Assembly (NCBI GenBank): GCA_006226685.1
Contig: SBGG01000100.1
Coordinates: forward strand, 1-64,000
Source: Sphingomonadales bacterium
GTDB taxonomy: Bacteria; Pseudomonadota; Alphaproteobacteria; Sphingomonadales; Sphingomonadaceae
Direction: 5' to 3'
DNA: 64,000 nt
The notes below the pieces were generated by a model, which made no database searches, had not been told where the DNA came from, and was given only the letters and a program-made list of their open reading frames with translations. Below, one piece after another: positions 1 to 9,586 of the stretch (position 1 is its first letter; each line of letters starts with the position of its first letter). Made by a program: the position numbers and the translations under genes.

Positions 1-168
1 CTTCCGGTGCTCACGTACCTTGAGTACGCTCCGCTCCGGATCACGCAAAATCACCATTTTCGGCTCGTCATCTTCTGAATGTCGATCCGCCCTAGTCAAT
101 CAGCCTGAAAGCGAGCGCCATTCAGAATTGGTGCCCGCCAGCCCGAAAACATCAAATAGCGTTCGGCC
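1..168. other. Left-edge non-coding stretch with imperfect inverted repeat
   Basis: No convincing gene is visible before the stop codon of the racemase gene. Bases 3-40 form an imperfect dyad around two GTAC tetramers (CGTAC-CTTGA-GTACG core) flanked by CCGG-type ends, which resembles an extragenic palindromic repeat. I saw no second copy in the window, so repeat status is not shown. Confidence 0.3.
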
Positions 169-858
169 TTAGCCCAGTATGAAATCGACCGCCGCATCGG
201 CATGGATGGAAGTGGAATCATAGATGGGCAGCACATTGGCACGCACATCAACGATCATTTCCAATTCCGTGCAGGCAAGGACCACGGCCTGCACCTGCTG
301 CTTCGCGATATCGGCCAGTTCCGATTTCATCAGTCGTTCCGAATCCCGGCTCTTCTTGCCCAGAACCAGTTCGCTATAAACAATGTGATCGACCTTTTCG
401 GCCAGATCCATATCGGGCGGCAGAAGCGACACACCATAGGAAACAAGCCGCTGGCGGTAGAATTTCTCTGTCATCACATTGCGCGTGCCGATGAGCGCCG
501 CCGTCTTGATGCCATCCGCCTGCATCTTCGCGCCGACGGCTTCGGCTATATGCAGCACCGGGATCTCCACCGCCTCGGCGATGCGATCATAGATTACATG
601 CATGCTGTTAGCGCAGATCATCAGGCCATCAGCCCCGGCATCCTGCACCCTGCGGGCGGTCTCGACCAGCATGTCGCTCGCGCAGTCCCAGTCCGTGCTG
701 GTCGCACACCCGGCAATGTCCGCGAAATCAAGACTTTCAACCAATAGCCGCGCGCTGTGCAGACCACCCAGCTTCCGGGCAACTCCTTCATTGACGATCT
801 GGTAATAGCGTGCGGTCGACCCCCAGCTTAGTCCTCCGATCAGCCCCAGTTTCTTCAT
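169..858 (-). CDS. Aspartate/glutamate racemase family protein
   Basis: A 229-residue cytosolic enzyme of the Asp/Glu racemase superfamily, which interconverts amino-acid enantiomers without cofactor using two cysteines. The N-terminus reads MKKLGLIGGLSWGSTARYY, typical of aspartate racemases. Both expected catalytic cysteines are present: Cys82 in MICANSMH and Cys196 in VLACTELE. Length matches the family (about 230). It lies downstream of the ftsH terminator on the same strand and appears to have its own promoter in the roughly 130 bases between them. Substrate cannot be fixed from sequence; hydantoin racemase or maleate isomerase relatives share the fold, but the CTELE motif favours amino-acid racemase. 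Confidence 0.85.
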   Translation of the reverse strand: MKKLGLIGGLSWGSTARYYQIVNEGVARKLGGLHSARLLVESLDFADIAGCATSTDWDCASDMLVETARRVQDAGADGLMICANSMHVIYDRIAEAVEIPVLHIAEAVGAKMQADGIKTAALIGTRNVMTEKFYRQRLVSYGVSLLPPDMDLAEKVDHIVYSELVLGKKSRDSERLMKSELADIAKQQVQAVVLACTELEMIVDVRANVLPIYDSTSIHADAAVDFILG

Positions 859-987
859 TCACCATCCTGTTTTTGATAAGCGGGGGAAGGAAAACAGCCC
901 TTCCCTGAAAGAAATATGATGTTTGCCGGATCCCGAACGGTCGGCAACATATTTGCGACCAATAGATCGGATTTCAACGAACCGGCG

Positions 988-1017
988 ATAAAAAAAGGAC
1001 GGCCACAATGGCCGTCC
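988..1017 (-). terminator. Rho-independent terminator of the ftsH transcription unit
   Basis: Read on the minus strand, a 9-bp GGACGGCCA/TGGCCGTCC stem with a 3-nt loop is followed directly by a run of seven T. It starts 15 bases after the ftsH stop codon. Confidence 0.9.
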
Positions 1018-1031
1018 CTCTTATCTGGCTC

Positions 1032-2984
1032 TCACGCCCCTTGTGGGGCTGCTCCGCCGAGGTTTTCATTGCTCCGCCGCCCCGCACGCGGGATCGACGT
1101 ACCTACCACCGGTATCGGGCTCGGCTTGATCTTGGTGCCGTCCTCGCGTGTGATCTCCCCCTTGTCGAGCAAGGTCTTGATCTCATCACCGGACAGGGTT
1201 TCATATTCGAGCAGTGCATTGGCAAGCAGATGAAGCTCATGCTCCTTCTCGGTGAGCACCTGCTTCGCCCGGTCATAGCCGGTTTCCACCGTCTTACGGA
1301 TTTCCTGGTCGATCGCCTTGGCGGTTTCGTCCGACATATGCGCACGCTGTGACTGGGAATAGCCGAGGAAAGTCTCGCCCTGTTGCTCCTCATATTGCAA
1401 CGGGCCGAGCTTGTCGGACATGCCCCACTGAGTCACCATGTCGCGGGCAAGCTTCGTCGCATATTGAATGTCGCCACTCGCGCCCGAAGACACCTTGTCG
1501 TAGCCGAAGATGATCTCTTCGGCGACACGGCCGCCCATCGACACGGCAAGGTTCGCATACATCTTGTCGCGATGATAGCTGTAGCTGTCCCGTTCCGGCA
1601 GGCGCATCACCATGCCCAGCGCGCGCCCGCGCGGGATGATGGTTGCCTTGTGAATCGGGTCCGACGCTGGCTCATGAACCGCGACGATCGCATGTCCCGC
1701 CTCATGATAGGCGGTCATCTTCTTCTCTTCCTCGGTCATCGCCATGGACTTGCGTTCAGCGCCCATCATGACCTTGTCCTTGGCCGCCTCGAACTCGCTC
1801 ATCGCAACGAGCCGCTTGCCGCGGCGTGCCGCCATCAGCGCCGCCTCATTGACGAGATTGGCGAGGTCCGCACCGGAAAAGCCCGGCGTGCCCCGCGCAA
1901 TGGTGCGCGCATCGACATCGGGTGCCAGCGGCACCTTCTTCATATGTACTTCGAGGATCTTGACGCGCCCTTCAATGTCCGGACGCGGCACCACGACCTG
2001 CCGGTCGAAACGACCGGGACGCAGCAGTGCCGGATCAAGCACGTCAGGGCGGTTGGTCGCGGCGATGATGATGATGCCTTCGTTCGATTCGAAACCATCC
2101 ATCTCGACCAGAAGCTGGTTCAGCGTCTGCTCTCGTTCATCATTACCGTTACCGAGGCCCGCGCCGCGGTGACGACCGACCGCGTCGATTTCATCGATGA
2201 AAACGATGCAAGGCGCGTTTTTCTTCGCCTGCTCGAACATGTCGCGCACGCGGCTCGCGCCGACGCCGACAAACATCTCGACGAAATCGGAACCGGAGAT
2301 AGTGAAGAAAGGCACGCCCGCCTCGCCTGCGATCGCACGGGCGAGCAACGTTTTACCCGTACCGGGGCTGCCGACCAGCAGCGCGCCCTTCGGAATCTTG
2401 CCGCCCAGTCGCGCGAACTTGCCGGGGTCCTTCAGGAACTCGACGATTTCCTGCAGTTCCTCACGCGCCTCATCGATACCCGCGACATCGTCGAAGGTCA
2501 CACGCCCCTGCTTTTCGGTCAGCAGTTTCGCCTTGGATTTGCCGAATCCCATTGCGCCGCCCGCGCCGCCACCCTTTTGCATCTGGCGCAGCACGAAAAA
2601 GGCAACGCCGAGGATCAGCAGGAACGGCAGCGACTGATAAAGCAGGATCATCCAGAAGCTGGGCTGCTCTTCCGCCTTGCCGCTATATTTGACATTATAA
2701 TCGTCCAGCAGCGCGGTGAGACCGGGGTCGTTGACCGGAACGGTCGAAAACCTCTGATTATTGGCAAGAACACCGACGATGCGGTCGGGCCCGACGGACA
2801 CCTCCTTCACCTGGCCTTCCTGCACTTTCGAGCGGAAATCGGAATAGGCGATGCCCGTTCCGACGGTGGTGCCGTTGCGCCCTTCCACCATCGACACGAT
2901 CAGCAGCAGCGCCGCCACCACGCCGACCCAGATCATCGCGCTCTTCATCCAGGGATTGCCCTGAGGTTCCTTGTCGTCGTTCAT
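1032..2984 (-). CDS. ftsH: ATP-dependent zinc metalloprotease FtsH
   Basis: Membrane-anchored AAA+ protease that degrades misfolded membrane proteins and selected regulators. About 650 residues, the usual length. Order: N-terminal membrane segment (about 15-34), periplasmic domain, second membrane segment (about 108-128), AAA domain with Walker A GSPGTGKT and Walker B IVFIDEID, second region of homology with arginine finger (RPGRFDRQ), then peptidase domain with the zinc motif HEAGH. Walker A has Ser where most FtsH have Pro (GPPGTGKT), probably harmless. I placed the start at the ATG at 2984, which has GAGG five bases upstream; the longer frame would need a TTG at 3026. It follows tilS closely and is the last gene before a clear terminator. 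Confidence 0.97.
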   Translation of the reverse strand: MNDDKEPQGNPWMKSAMIWVGVVAALLLIVSMVEGRNGTTVGTGIAYSDFRSKVQEGQVKEVSVGPDRIVGVLANNQRFSTVPVNDPGLTALLDDYNVKYSGKAEEQPSFWMILLYQSLPFLLILGVAFFVLRQMQKGGGAGGAMGFGKSKAKLLTEKQGRVTFDDVAGIDEAREELQEIVEFLKDPGKFARLGGKIPKGALLVGSPGTGKTLLARAIAGEAGVPFFTISGSDFVEMFVGVGASRVRDMFEQAKKNAPCIVFIDEIDAVGRHRGAGLGNGNDEREQTLNQLLVEMDGFESNEGIIIIAATNRPDVLDPALLRPGRFDRQVVVPRPDIEGRVKILEVHMKKVPLAPDVDARTIARGTPGFSGADLANLVNEAALMAARRGKRLVAMSEFEAAKDKVMMGAERKSMAMTEEEKKMTAYHEAGHAIVAVHEPASDPIHKATIIPRGRALGMVMRLPERDSYSYHRDKMYANLAVSMGGRVAEEIIFGYDKVSSGASGDIQYATKLARDMVTQWGMSDKLGPLQYEEQQGETFLGYSQSQRAHMSDETAKAIDQEIRKTVETGYDRAKQVLTEKEHELHLLANALLEYETLSGDEIKTLLDKGEITREDGTKIKPSPIPVVGTSIPRAGRRSNENLGGAAPQGA

Positions 2985-3041
2985 TTCAGCCTCTTCATCC
3001 TTCCCTAGATAGGGCAGCGGACGCAAATGACAATGGCTTCC

Positions 3042-4001
3042 TTACCGGCTCCTTGGAGGGGCCGGACAAACTGTCCACACTTCGCCGCCGGACAACAGCC
3101 AGCGGCCTATGGTCGCCTTCTTACCACGGAAAAGTTGAACAAGAGCTTGATCAAGTGCTTCCCCACGCGGCGAGGCTGCATCGGGGTCCAGCGACGCGAT
3201 CATCCGGGTGAGCAGGCGACGCTGAATTTCGCGCGGGAAATCATGCCGGTCAAGCCGCAGCGTCTCGCCCTCGCACTTATGAACATGCTCTGCCATCATC
3301 CGGTCGATCACCCACCCTATCGCGTCCTCCGCATCGGCGCAGGCAGCCGCACTGCGCGCTGCCGCCAGCGGATCGATCCAGTCGACGTCGGCTAGCCGGT
3401 TGCGCATCGCCACCCGATCATAACGCTCGTCCCTGTTGCTGGGGTCATGGACATGGGGAAGCCTCTGCACAGCAACGATCTCCGCCAGTTCGGCGCGACG
3501 CCAGCCAAGAAGCGGCCGCAACACCGCCCCGTTGCGCGCCCGTATACCGGCAAGCCCGCCAACCCCCGAGGACCGGTTGAGCCGCATCAGCAGGGTTTCA
3601 AGCTGATCATCCGCATGGTGAGCGGTCAACAACCAGTCGCCCCCCTGCGCTTCCCGCCATCGATGCAGAAGATCATAGCGCACGGCACGAGCCGCCGCCT
3701 GTATGCTGCCCACAATCGGTTCCGCCGGGGAGAGAATCGTATGCGGCACCCCGGCCTGTGCGCACCAGTCGGCGACCATTTCCGCCTCGGCCCGCGCCTC
3801 GGGGCGCAAACCATGGTCAACGGTCGCAGCCGCCACCTGCCCCGAAAAGGCATGGATCGCAAGCCAGAGCAGCGCCATGCTGTCCGGTCCGCCGGAAACC
3901 GCCACGGCAAACACTGGCTTTTCACTATGTCCGGCGCCGATCAGCGCGCCGATATCTTCCCGAAACCGCCCGAGCAGCGGCTCAGGCGCCGCATTTGGCA
4001 C
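3042..4001 (-). CDS. tilS: tRNA(Ile)-lysidine synthase TilS
   Basis: Ligates lysine to C34 of the CAU-anticodon tRNA-Ile so that it reads AUA; essential in most bacteria. The 319-residue protein has the PP-loop ATPase motif SGGPDS at residues 36-41, then TVDHGLRPEA and TAHHADDQLET, all hallmarks of TilS. It has the short form without an obvious long C-terminal domain. The start is probably the GTG at 4001, which overlaps the end of the upstream cpoB gene by 20 bases, suggesting translational coupling. The tilS-ftsH order is common in bacteria. Confidence 0.95.
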   Translation of the reverse strand: MPNAAPEPLLGRFREDIGALIGAGHSEKPVFAVAVSGGPDSMALLWLAIHAFSGQVAAATVDHGLRPEARAEAEMVADWCAQAGVPHTILSPAEPIVGSIQAAARAVRYDLLHRWREAQGGDWLLTAHHADDQLETLLMRLNRSSGVGGLAGIRARNGAVLRPLLGWRRAELAEIVAVQRLPHVHDPSNRDERYDRVAMRNRLADVDWIDPLAAARSAAACADAEDAIGWVIDRMMAEHVHKCEGETLRLDRHDFPREIQRRLLTRMIASLDPDAASPRGEALDQALVQLFRGKKATIGRWLLSGGEVWTVCPAPPRSR

Positions 4002-4914
4002 GAACGCGCCCCTTCGCCATCATATCGCGCAGATCCGATGTCAGCGTCGATCCATAGGAGGATTCCAGCTCCTTATAGACCTTGCAGGCATCGGTCGGCT
4101 TTTTAAGCTGGATCAGGGCCTCCCCCAGATAGGTGAGGCTTTGCGCGGCCCGGTCGCCTTCCGGGCGCTTCTGGTAATTTTCATAGAAGGAAACCGAAGC
4201 GAGAGCAGGCTTCCCGTCGTCCAGATAGGCCCTGCCCAACAAATTGGCGGCGCGACTGCCGACAGAGGTATCCCCATATTTCTCGACTGTGGTCTTGAGC
4301 TGCGTCTGCGCCTCGGGGTAGAATTTGGCATCCCACAGACGATATCCATAGACATAGGCGTCATTGGCCGCATTACCGGTATCGGGCCGTTCGATCACGG
4401 CGACAGCAGCCTTGCGCTTGTCGCTCGCTTCAACGGGCGCCGCAGGCTTAGGGGCCGCAGCCTTGGGGGAGGCAACGGGAGCCTTGGCGACGGCCGTCGG
4501 TGCCGGACCGGCCCCGTCCGATCCGGACATAGCGCCGCTGGGCTCGGGCGGGGCCATATCCGCCTTCATCTTCTTGAACTGATCTTCAAGCTGCCGAAGC
4601 TTATAACTATTTTGTTCGACCTGACCGGTAACGGTCGCCAGCTGGGATTCCAGCGCGGTCACACGCGCCATCAGGTCGCTGACCGGCGTCGAGGACGGCA
4701 GGGCCGTGCTTTCGGGCGCGGCCGCGACGATATCCGGCTGCACCGGAGCACCGGCGGGGAACACTTTGCGCTGCACCGCGCGCATTTCCTTTTCGAGCCT
4801 GTCGACACGCTGCTCAACGGGGGTATCCACCGCCGCAAGCGCCGGGCCACAGGCCGCTATTCCTATACCGGCGAGCGAAACAAGAGCTGTGAAGGATTTA
4901 AACGAGTGGCGCAT
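3982..4914 (-). CDS. cpoB: Tol-Pal system protein CpoB/YbgF
   Basis: Periplasmic coordinator of peptidoglycan synthesis and outer-membrane constriction in the Tol-Pal system. The 310-residue product starts with a signal peptide (hydrophobic stretch to about residue 27, ending ACGPALA), then a coiled-coil region (about 35-125) with heptad-like leucines, an Ala/Pro-rich linker, and a C-terminal TPR block (about 185-305; YGYRLWDAKFYPEAQTQLK and RAANLLGRAYLDDGKPALA). This is the normal YbgF architecture. It sits away from tolQRAB-pal here, upstream of tilS, an arrangement I recall from other alphaproteobacteria. Confidence 0.9.
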   Translation of the reverse strand: MRHSFKSFTALVSLAGIGIAACGPALAAVDTPVEQRVDRLEKEMRAVQRKVFPAGAPVQPDIVAAAPESTALPSSTPVSDLMARVTALESQLATVTGQVEQNSYKLRQLEDQFKKMKADMAPPEPSGAMSGSDGAGPAPTAVAKAPVASPKAAAPKPAAPVEASDKRKAAVAVIERPDTGNAANDAYVYGYRLWDAKFYPEAQTQLKTTVEKYGDTSVGSRAANLLGRAYLDDGKPALASVSFYENYQKRPEGDRAAQSLTYLGEALIQLKKPTDACKVYKELESSYGSTLTSDLRDMMAKGRVRAKCGA

Positions 4915-4996
4915 TCCTGTCCCCGATCAGATGAGATCCCGACAATAGCCATTGCCTGGCGAAAATAAAGGGCAAGCACCCTGCCTCGACGGCAAT

Positions 4997-5956
4997 TCAA
5001 TCCGACGCCGCCTCCGTGGCCGCCTGCGGCATCGGCGTTGCAACCGCTGCCTGTGCAGGTTGGCTGAAACCTGCCGACGATGGACGTGTGGCAGGGATAA
5101 TCGCCGCGGAAGCGCCCGGTCTGACGGGGGCAGTCGCCGCCGGAACGCCAGCCCTATCGCCGGGGCCTTCCCCCGAAGGCCGGGCGAGCAATGCTGCCGC
5201 GCTGATCGGCACATCCGAAATCGTCCGCTCCGGCGGCCCCAGCGGCGCAACCGGCTTGCCGCCGACCGTAACCGCAATGGCATCGGGGCGGCCCGTGAGA
5301 ATCATCGGATTATTGGCCTCGGGCGGAACGGTATAGCTTTCGCCCTTCGCCATCTGCCGTTCGAACAACCGTTCCCCCGCCTGATCATATATGCGCAGCC
5401 ACACTTCCGCCATTGCCGTCAGCACAACCGGACCGGAAGCGGGAACCGCCGCATTGTTCGCCGTTGGATTGACGGCAGGCGCGGGAGCCTGCCCGGTGCG
5501 GTTACTGATATCGGAGATTTCCTCGTCGGTGGACGCGGTGAAAAACTGGGTACGCCACACACCATAAGCCACGGCCAGCACCAGCATCACGATGGCGGCA
5601 ACCCAGGCGAGCCTGCGCGGCGGAATGCGCGCGGGATCGACCGGCTCGAACGCCTCATAGCGATCCGCCGCCCCCAACATGCCCAGTTGCTGACGCACCC
5701 CCTTTGCAACCGCAACCTCATCGGCCCCGACCGCCCGCGCATAGGCGCGCGCAAAGCCCACTGCATAGGGAGTGCCGGGCAAGGCGCGGAAATCATCACG
5801 CTCCACCGCTTCGAGCTGGCGCTGGGCAATGCGCGTCATCTCGGCGACTTCGCCGATCGACATCCCGCGTTCCTCGCGCGCCCGGCGCAGCATGGCGCCA
5901 GGACGATCTTCCCGAGCTCCGTCCGTCATCTCGGCATCTGGAGTGATTTCGTTCAT
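4997..5956 (-). CDS. RodZ-like HTH membrane protein (DUF4115)
   Basis: About 319 residues: an N-terminal Cro/C1-type helix-turn-helix of the HTH_25 kind (MLRRAREERGMSIGEVAEMT, about residues 20-85), a single membrane segment near 140-160 (VAAIVMLVLAVAYGVW), a Pro/Ala-rich linker and a periplasmic beta domain with the DUF4115 pattern (EVWLRIYDQAGERLFERQM). This is the RodZ architecture; RodZ links MreB to the cell-wall elongation machinery. The start chosen is the ATG at 5956, preceded by GGGAG; an upstream ATG at 6043 would add an atypical 29 residues. The C-terminus is low-complexity Ala/Pro-rich. Many sphingomonad genomes list it simply as a helix-turn-helix protein, so the RodZ role is inferred. 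Confidence 0.85.
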   Translation of the reverse strand: MNEITPDAEMTDGAREDRPGAMLRRAREERGMSIGEVAEMTRIAQRQLEAVERDDFRALPGTPYAVGFARAYARAVGADEVAVAKGVRQQLGMLGAADRYEAFEPVDPARIPPRRLAWVAAIVMLVLAVAYGVWRTQFFTASTDEEISDISNRTGQAPAPAVNPTANNAAVPASGPVVLTAMAEVWLRIYDQAGERLFERQMAKGESYTVPPEANNPMILTGRPDAIAVTVGGKPVAPLGPPERTISDVPISAAALLARPSGEGPGDRAGVPAATAPVRPGASAAIIPATRPSSAGFSQPAQAAVATPMPQAATEAASD

Positions 5957-6169
5957 TATATCGCTCCCGCTCCGGAGCCGCCCGCGCGACCAGATTATCG
6001 ATATGTCGGCCACAACGGCCACAAAATACTTGCTTGCTTCCAAGACCGATTTTCCACGGCCATTGCAACAGTGTCAACGACGCCCTGCCTATGGCAAAAG
6101 TCGGTTCGCCTCAAGGTCGTCTTTTCACACCCTTAAACACCGCGCAACCATCGGCATCCGGGCCGGGAC

Positions 6170-8449
6170 TCAGTTCAATTCCACTCCCGCCGCTTCCGCA
6201 TAAGCCACCAGCGAAGCCCTCGGGTCAGTCACCGGCTGACGCAATATAGTCGTGACGTGATCGCGCAGCGAAGGCAGGTCGAGCGAACGGATCATCGCTT
6301 TGACCGGCCCGACCGAAGCCGGCGTGATCGACAGTCTCCGAATGCCAAGACCGATCAGCGCCATGGCCTCCAACGTCCTACCGCCCATTTCCCCGCACAC
6401 ACCCACCGGAACCGATGCCGCGTCACAGGCGCGAACGACCCTATCGAGAAACCGCAATATCGCGAGCCCCAACCAGTCATAACGTTCCGCCAGCTTGGGA
6501 TGAGCGCGATCGGCCGCGAACAGGAACTGCGTCAGGTCATTGGTGCCGATCGACAGAAAATCGACCCGCGGCAGCAACAGATCCAGCACCTCGGCCAGAG
6601 CCGGCACCTCCAGCATCGTGCCGTAACGGATCGCGACAGGCAGCATCTTGCGCCGATCGGTCAGCCACTGACGCTGCTGCTCGAACAGATCTCGACCGGC
6701 CTCAAACTCCCAGGGCTCGGAAATCATCGGGAACATCACGTGCAGCGTGCGTCCGGCTGCGGCCTCCAGCAAAGCGCGAGCCTGCGCCTTCATCAGCCCT
6801 TCCCGCTCCAGCGCCAGCCGCATCGCCCGCCAACCCATTGCCGGATTTTCTTCATCCGCATCATCTTCACGAAGATAGGGCAGCGCCTTGTCCCCGCCGA
6901 TATCCACAGTGCGGAAAATGACCGGGCGATCCCCGGCCGCCTCCATCACATCGCGATAGAGGCGCTGCTGACGTTCGCGCTGCGGCATGGTGGCGGAAAC
7001 GAGAAACTGAAATTCGGTCCGAAACAGGCCGATGCCGTCGGCCCCTGTCACATCCAGTGCGCCGACATCATCCCTCAGCCCGGCATTGACCATCAGTTCG
7101 ACACGCGTGCCATCCAGCGTTACCGAAGGCAGATCGCGCATCGCGGCAAAGACCGCCCGACGCTTCTGGGTCATTACCAGCTTGCTGTCGAACGCCTCTT
7201 CCATGTCCGGCGATGGCCGGACGAACAGGCGGTTCTCCGCCACGTCCATCAATATCGGATCGCCCTCATTGATGAGGTGGCGAACATCCCTGACGCGGCC
7301 CAGAACCGGCACGCCCATCGCCCGCGCGACGATGGTGACATGAGCGGTCAGCGACCCTTCCTCCAGCACCACGCCCTTCAGGCGGCGGCGATCATATTCG
7401 AGCAGTTCGGCAGGGCCCAGATTGCGCGCGATCAGGATCGCATCCTGCCGCAAGCCAAGCTGCGCCGCCGTACCGAGTTGCCCGGAAACGATGCGGAGCA
7501 GGCGGTTGGAGAGATCCTCCAGATCATGCATCCGGTCGGCGAGCAACGGATCGTCAATCTGCCGCATCCGCATCCGGGTACGCTGCTGTACCCGTTCGAT
7601 CGCGGCTTCGGCTGTCAGGCCGCTCTCGATCGCCTCGTTGATCCGGCGCGACCAGCCTTCATCATAGGCGAACATCTTATAGGTCTCGATGACCTCCTGA
7701 TGTTCGCCATCCACCCCAAATTCCGAAGCTCCGGCCAGCGTGTCGATCTGCTCGCGCATCTTGGCGAAGGCGGAATAGACGCGGGCACGCTCCGCTTCGA
7801 CATCCTCGGCGACGGTATGCTCGATGGTGATGCGCGGCTGGTGAAACACCGCCTGTCCGCGCGCCATGCCCATCACCAGTTGCAGACCGCTGACAATTTG
7901 CGTCTGGGTTCCGGCGGTGCGCACGTCACCGGGATGTTCATCCACCAGACCGGCGTTGGAGATCAGTTCGGACAGCACCATCGCCACAGTCTGCAGCGCC
8001 TCGATCTCTACCTCTTCATAACGGCGCGGGTCAGTATGCTGCACGCACAGCACGCCGACCGCATCTTCGCGACGAACGATCGGCACACCCGCGAAACTGT
8101 GGAACAGTTCCTCGCCCGTCTCCGGCTTATAGGCATAATCCGGGTGGGCCGCAGCCTCATCAAGGTTCAGCGTTTCGACATTGCGGGCGATCATACCGAC
8201 CAGCCCTTCCCCGGGGGCGAGCCGGGTGACATGCACCGCCTCCTGCTTCAGCCCGCGCGTGGCATATAATTCCAGCATGCCCTCGCGCAGCAGATAGACG
8301 GAACAGACCTCGCTCGACAGCTCATCGGCGATAATCTCGACGACCTTGTTAAGCTTGGCCTGAGCGCCGGTGCGAGACGCCATCACCTCATGCAGGCGGG
8401 TGAGGATATGCCGGGCGGCGGCGACGGCGGTGGCGGGCGTGTTGACCAT
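6170..8449 (-). CDS. ptsP: PEP-protein phosphotransferase PtsP (enzyme I-Ntr)
   Basis: First kinase of the nitrogen phosphotransferase system: it autophosphorylates with phosphoenolpyruvate and passes phosphate to NPr. The 759-residue protein has an N-terminal GAF domain (about 10-165, CSVYLLREGMLELYATRG), a linker helix region, the phosphohistidine domain with GSLTAHVTIVARAMG (His370) and a PEP-binding TIM barrel (FRTVDIGGDKALPY, GIGLFRTEFQF, FLSIGTNDLTQF, GVCGEMGG). All enzyme I signature segments are intact. The GAF domain probably senses a nitrogen metabolite such as glutamine, as shown for other EI-Ntr proteins. No npr or EIIA-Ntr gene is in the window. Confidence 0.95.
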   Translation of the reverse strand: MVNTPATAVAAARHILTRLHEVMASRTGAQAKLNKVVEIIADELSSEVCSVYLLREGMLELYATRGLKQEAVHVTRLAPGEGLVGMIARNVETLNLDEAAAHPDYAYKPETGEELFHSFAGVPIVRREDAVGVLCVQHTDPRRYEEVEIEALQTVAMVLSELISNAGLVDEHPGDVRTAGTQTQIVSGLQLVMGMARGQAVFHQPRITIEHTVAEDVEAERARVYSAFAKMREQIDTLAGASEFGVDGEHQEVIETYKMFAYDEGWSRRINEAIESGLTAEAAIERVQQRTRMRMRQIDDPLLADRMHDLEDLSNRLLRIVSGQLGTAAQLGLRQDAILIARNLGPAELLEYDRRRLKGVVLEEGSLTAHVTIVARAMGVPVLGRVRDVRHLINEGDPILMDVAENRLFVRPSPDMEEAFDSKLVMTQKRRAVFAAMRDLPSVTLDGTRVELMVNAGLRDDVGALDVTGADGIGLFRTEFQFLVSATMPQRERQQRLYRDVMEAAGDRPVIFRTVDIGGDKALPYLREDDADEENPAMGWRAMRLALEREGLMKAQARALLEAAAGRTLHVMFPMISEPWEFEAGRDLFEQQRQWLTDRRKMLPVAIRYGTMLEVPALAEVLDLLLPRVDFLSIGTNDLTQFLFAADRAHPKLAERYDWLGLAILRFLDRVVRACDAASVPVGVCGEMGGRTLEAMALIGLGIRRLSITPASVGPVKAMIRSLDLPSLRDHVTTILRQPVTDPRASLVAYAEAAGVELN

Positions 8450-8575
8450 GAAGCAACCGCTATCAGAAAGCGCCGAGCGATGCCAAGCGCTGGATTATCG
8501 GACGCGGATCAAAATACATGCTGTCCCTCCCCCAGGCGGCCCGCAAAGCCGTGCCGCATACAGGGGCGGAAGGGG

Positions 8576-9583
8576 TCAGCGAGCACCAAGGGCCGCGTCA
8601 GCCTGCTCCAGCAATTCGGCAATAATGTCCGCGACGGGCTCTTCCTTCGTCACCATCCCGACCGACTGCCCGGCCATGACGGACCCATTTTCAACGTCCC
8701 CGTCAATCACCGCGCGGCGCAGCGCCCCGGCCCAGAAATGCTCGATCTCAAGCTGCGCCGCGGCCATATCGACCTTGCCGTCATCCAGCATCTGCGCGAC
8801 TTCGCGCTGCTTCGCGGTAAATGCCTCCGTCCCGGCATTTTTAAGCGCGCGAACCGGGATGACCGGGAGGCGCGGGTCGATCTGCACGCTCGCCACCGCA
8901 TCACGGGCATTGCCGCGGAGAAACGCTTTTTTGAACGCAGGATGGGCGATGCTTTCGGTCGCACAGACGAACCGGGTGCCGAGTTGAACCCCCGCCGCGC
9001 CCATTTCGAGATAGCCGGCAATGGCTTCCCCCCGGGCGATACCGCCCGCGACGAAAATCGGCACATCCTTCGCCAGTTCCGGTAAAATTTCCTGTGCCAG
9101 CACGCTGGTCGCGACCGGGCCGATATGGCCGCCCGCTTCCATCCCCTCGATAATGAGGGCATCGACGCCGGAACGGACCAGTTTTTTCGCCAGTGCCAGC
9201 GCCGGCGCGAAACAGATCACCTTCGCGCCGCTTTCCCTGATCGCCTCGATGCTGCCCTTGGGCGGCAGGCCGCCGGCCAGCACGACATGGCCGACGCCAT
9301 GTTTCGCACACACCGCGATCAAGTCCATGAGCTGCGGATGCATGGTGATGAGGTTAACGCCGAAAGGCCGGTCGGTCATCGCCTTCGTCGCGGCGATCTC
9401 CGTATCCAGCAGCTCCGGCGTCATCGCACCGCAGGCGATCAGGCCGAAACCGCCCGCATTGCTGACCGCCGAAACCAGATGCCGTTCCGACACCCAGCTC
9501 ATCGCGCCGCAAATAATCGCGACTTCAGACCCGAGCAGCGCGGTCCCGCGCGCCATCAACTCCCGCAACCGCGCGCTCGCCAT
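8576..9583 (-). CDS. Nitronate monooxygenase / 2-nitropropane dioxygenase-like protein
   Basis: FMN-dependent TIM-barrel enzyme of the nitronate monooxygenase family, 335 residues. Visible family segments: MSWVSERHLVSAVSNAGGFG near the N-terminus, the flavin-phosphate region EGMEAGGHIGP, VFVAGGI-type strand (IFVAGGIARGEAIAG) and GAAGVQLGTRFVCATES. His in the EAGGHIG motif is the usual catalytic base. It ends three bases before lysC ends its own reading on the same strand: the lysC gene precedes it with only a 3-base gap, so the two are probably co-transcribed. True substrate is unknown; enoyl-ACP reductase FabK shares the fold. Confidence 0.85.
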   Translation of the reverse strand: MASARLRELMARGTALLGSEVAIICGAMSWVSERHLVSAVSNAGGFGLIACGAMTPELLDTEIAATKAMTDRPFGVNLITMHPQLMDLIAVCAKHGVGHVVLAGGLPPKGSIEAIRESGAKVICFAPALALAKKLVRSGVDALIIEGMEAGGHIGPVATSVLAQEILPELAKDVPIFVAGGIARGEAIAGYLEMGAAGVQLGTRFVCATESIAHPAFKKAFLRGNARDAVASVQIDPRLPVIPVRALKNAGTEAFTAKQREVAQMLDDGKVDMAAAQLEIEHFWAGALRRAVIDGDVENGSVMAGQSVGMVTKEEPVADIIAELLEQADAALGAR

Positions 9584-9586
9584 CGG

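Noticed and set aside
2985-3026. N-terminal extension of FtsH from a TTG codon
   Set aside because: The ATG at 2984 has a good ribosome site and begins at the usual distance from the first membrane helix.
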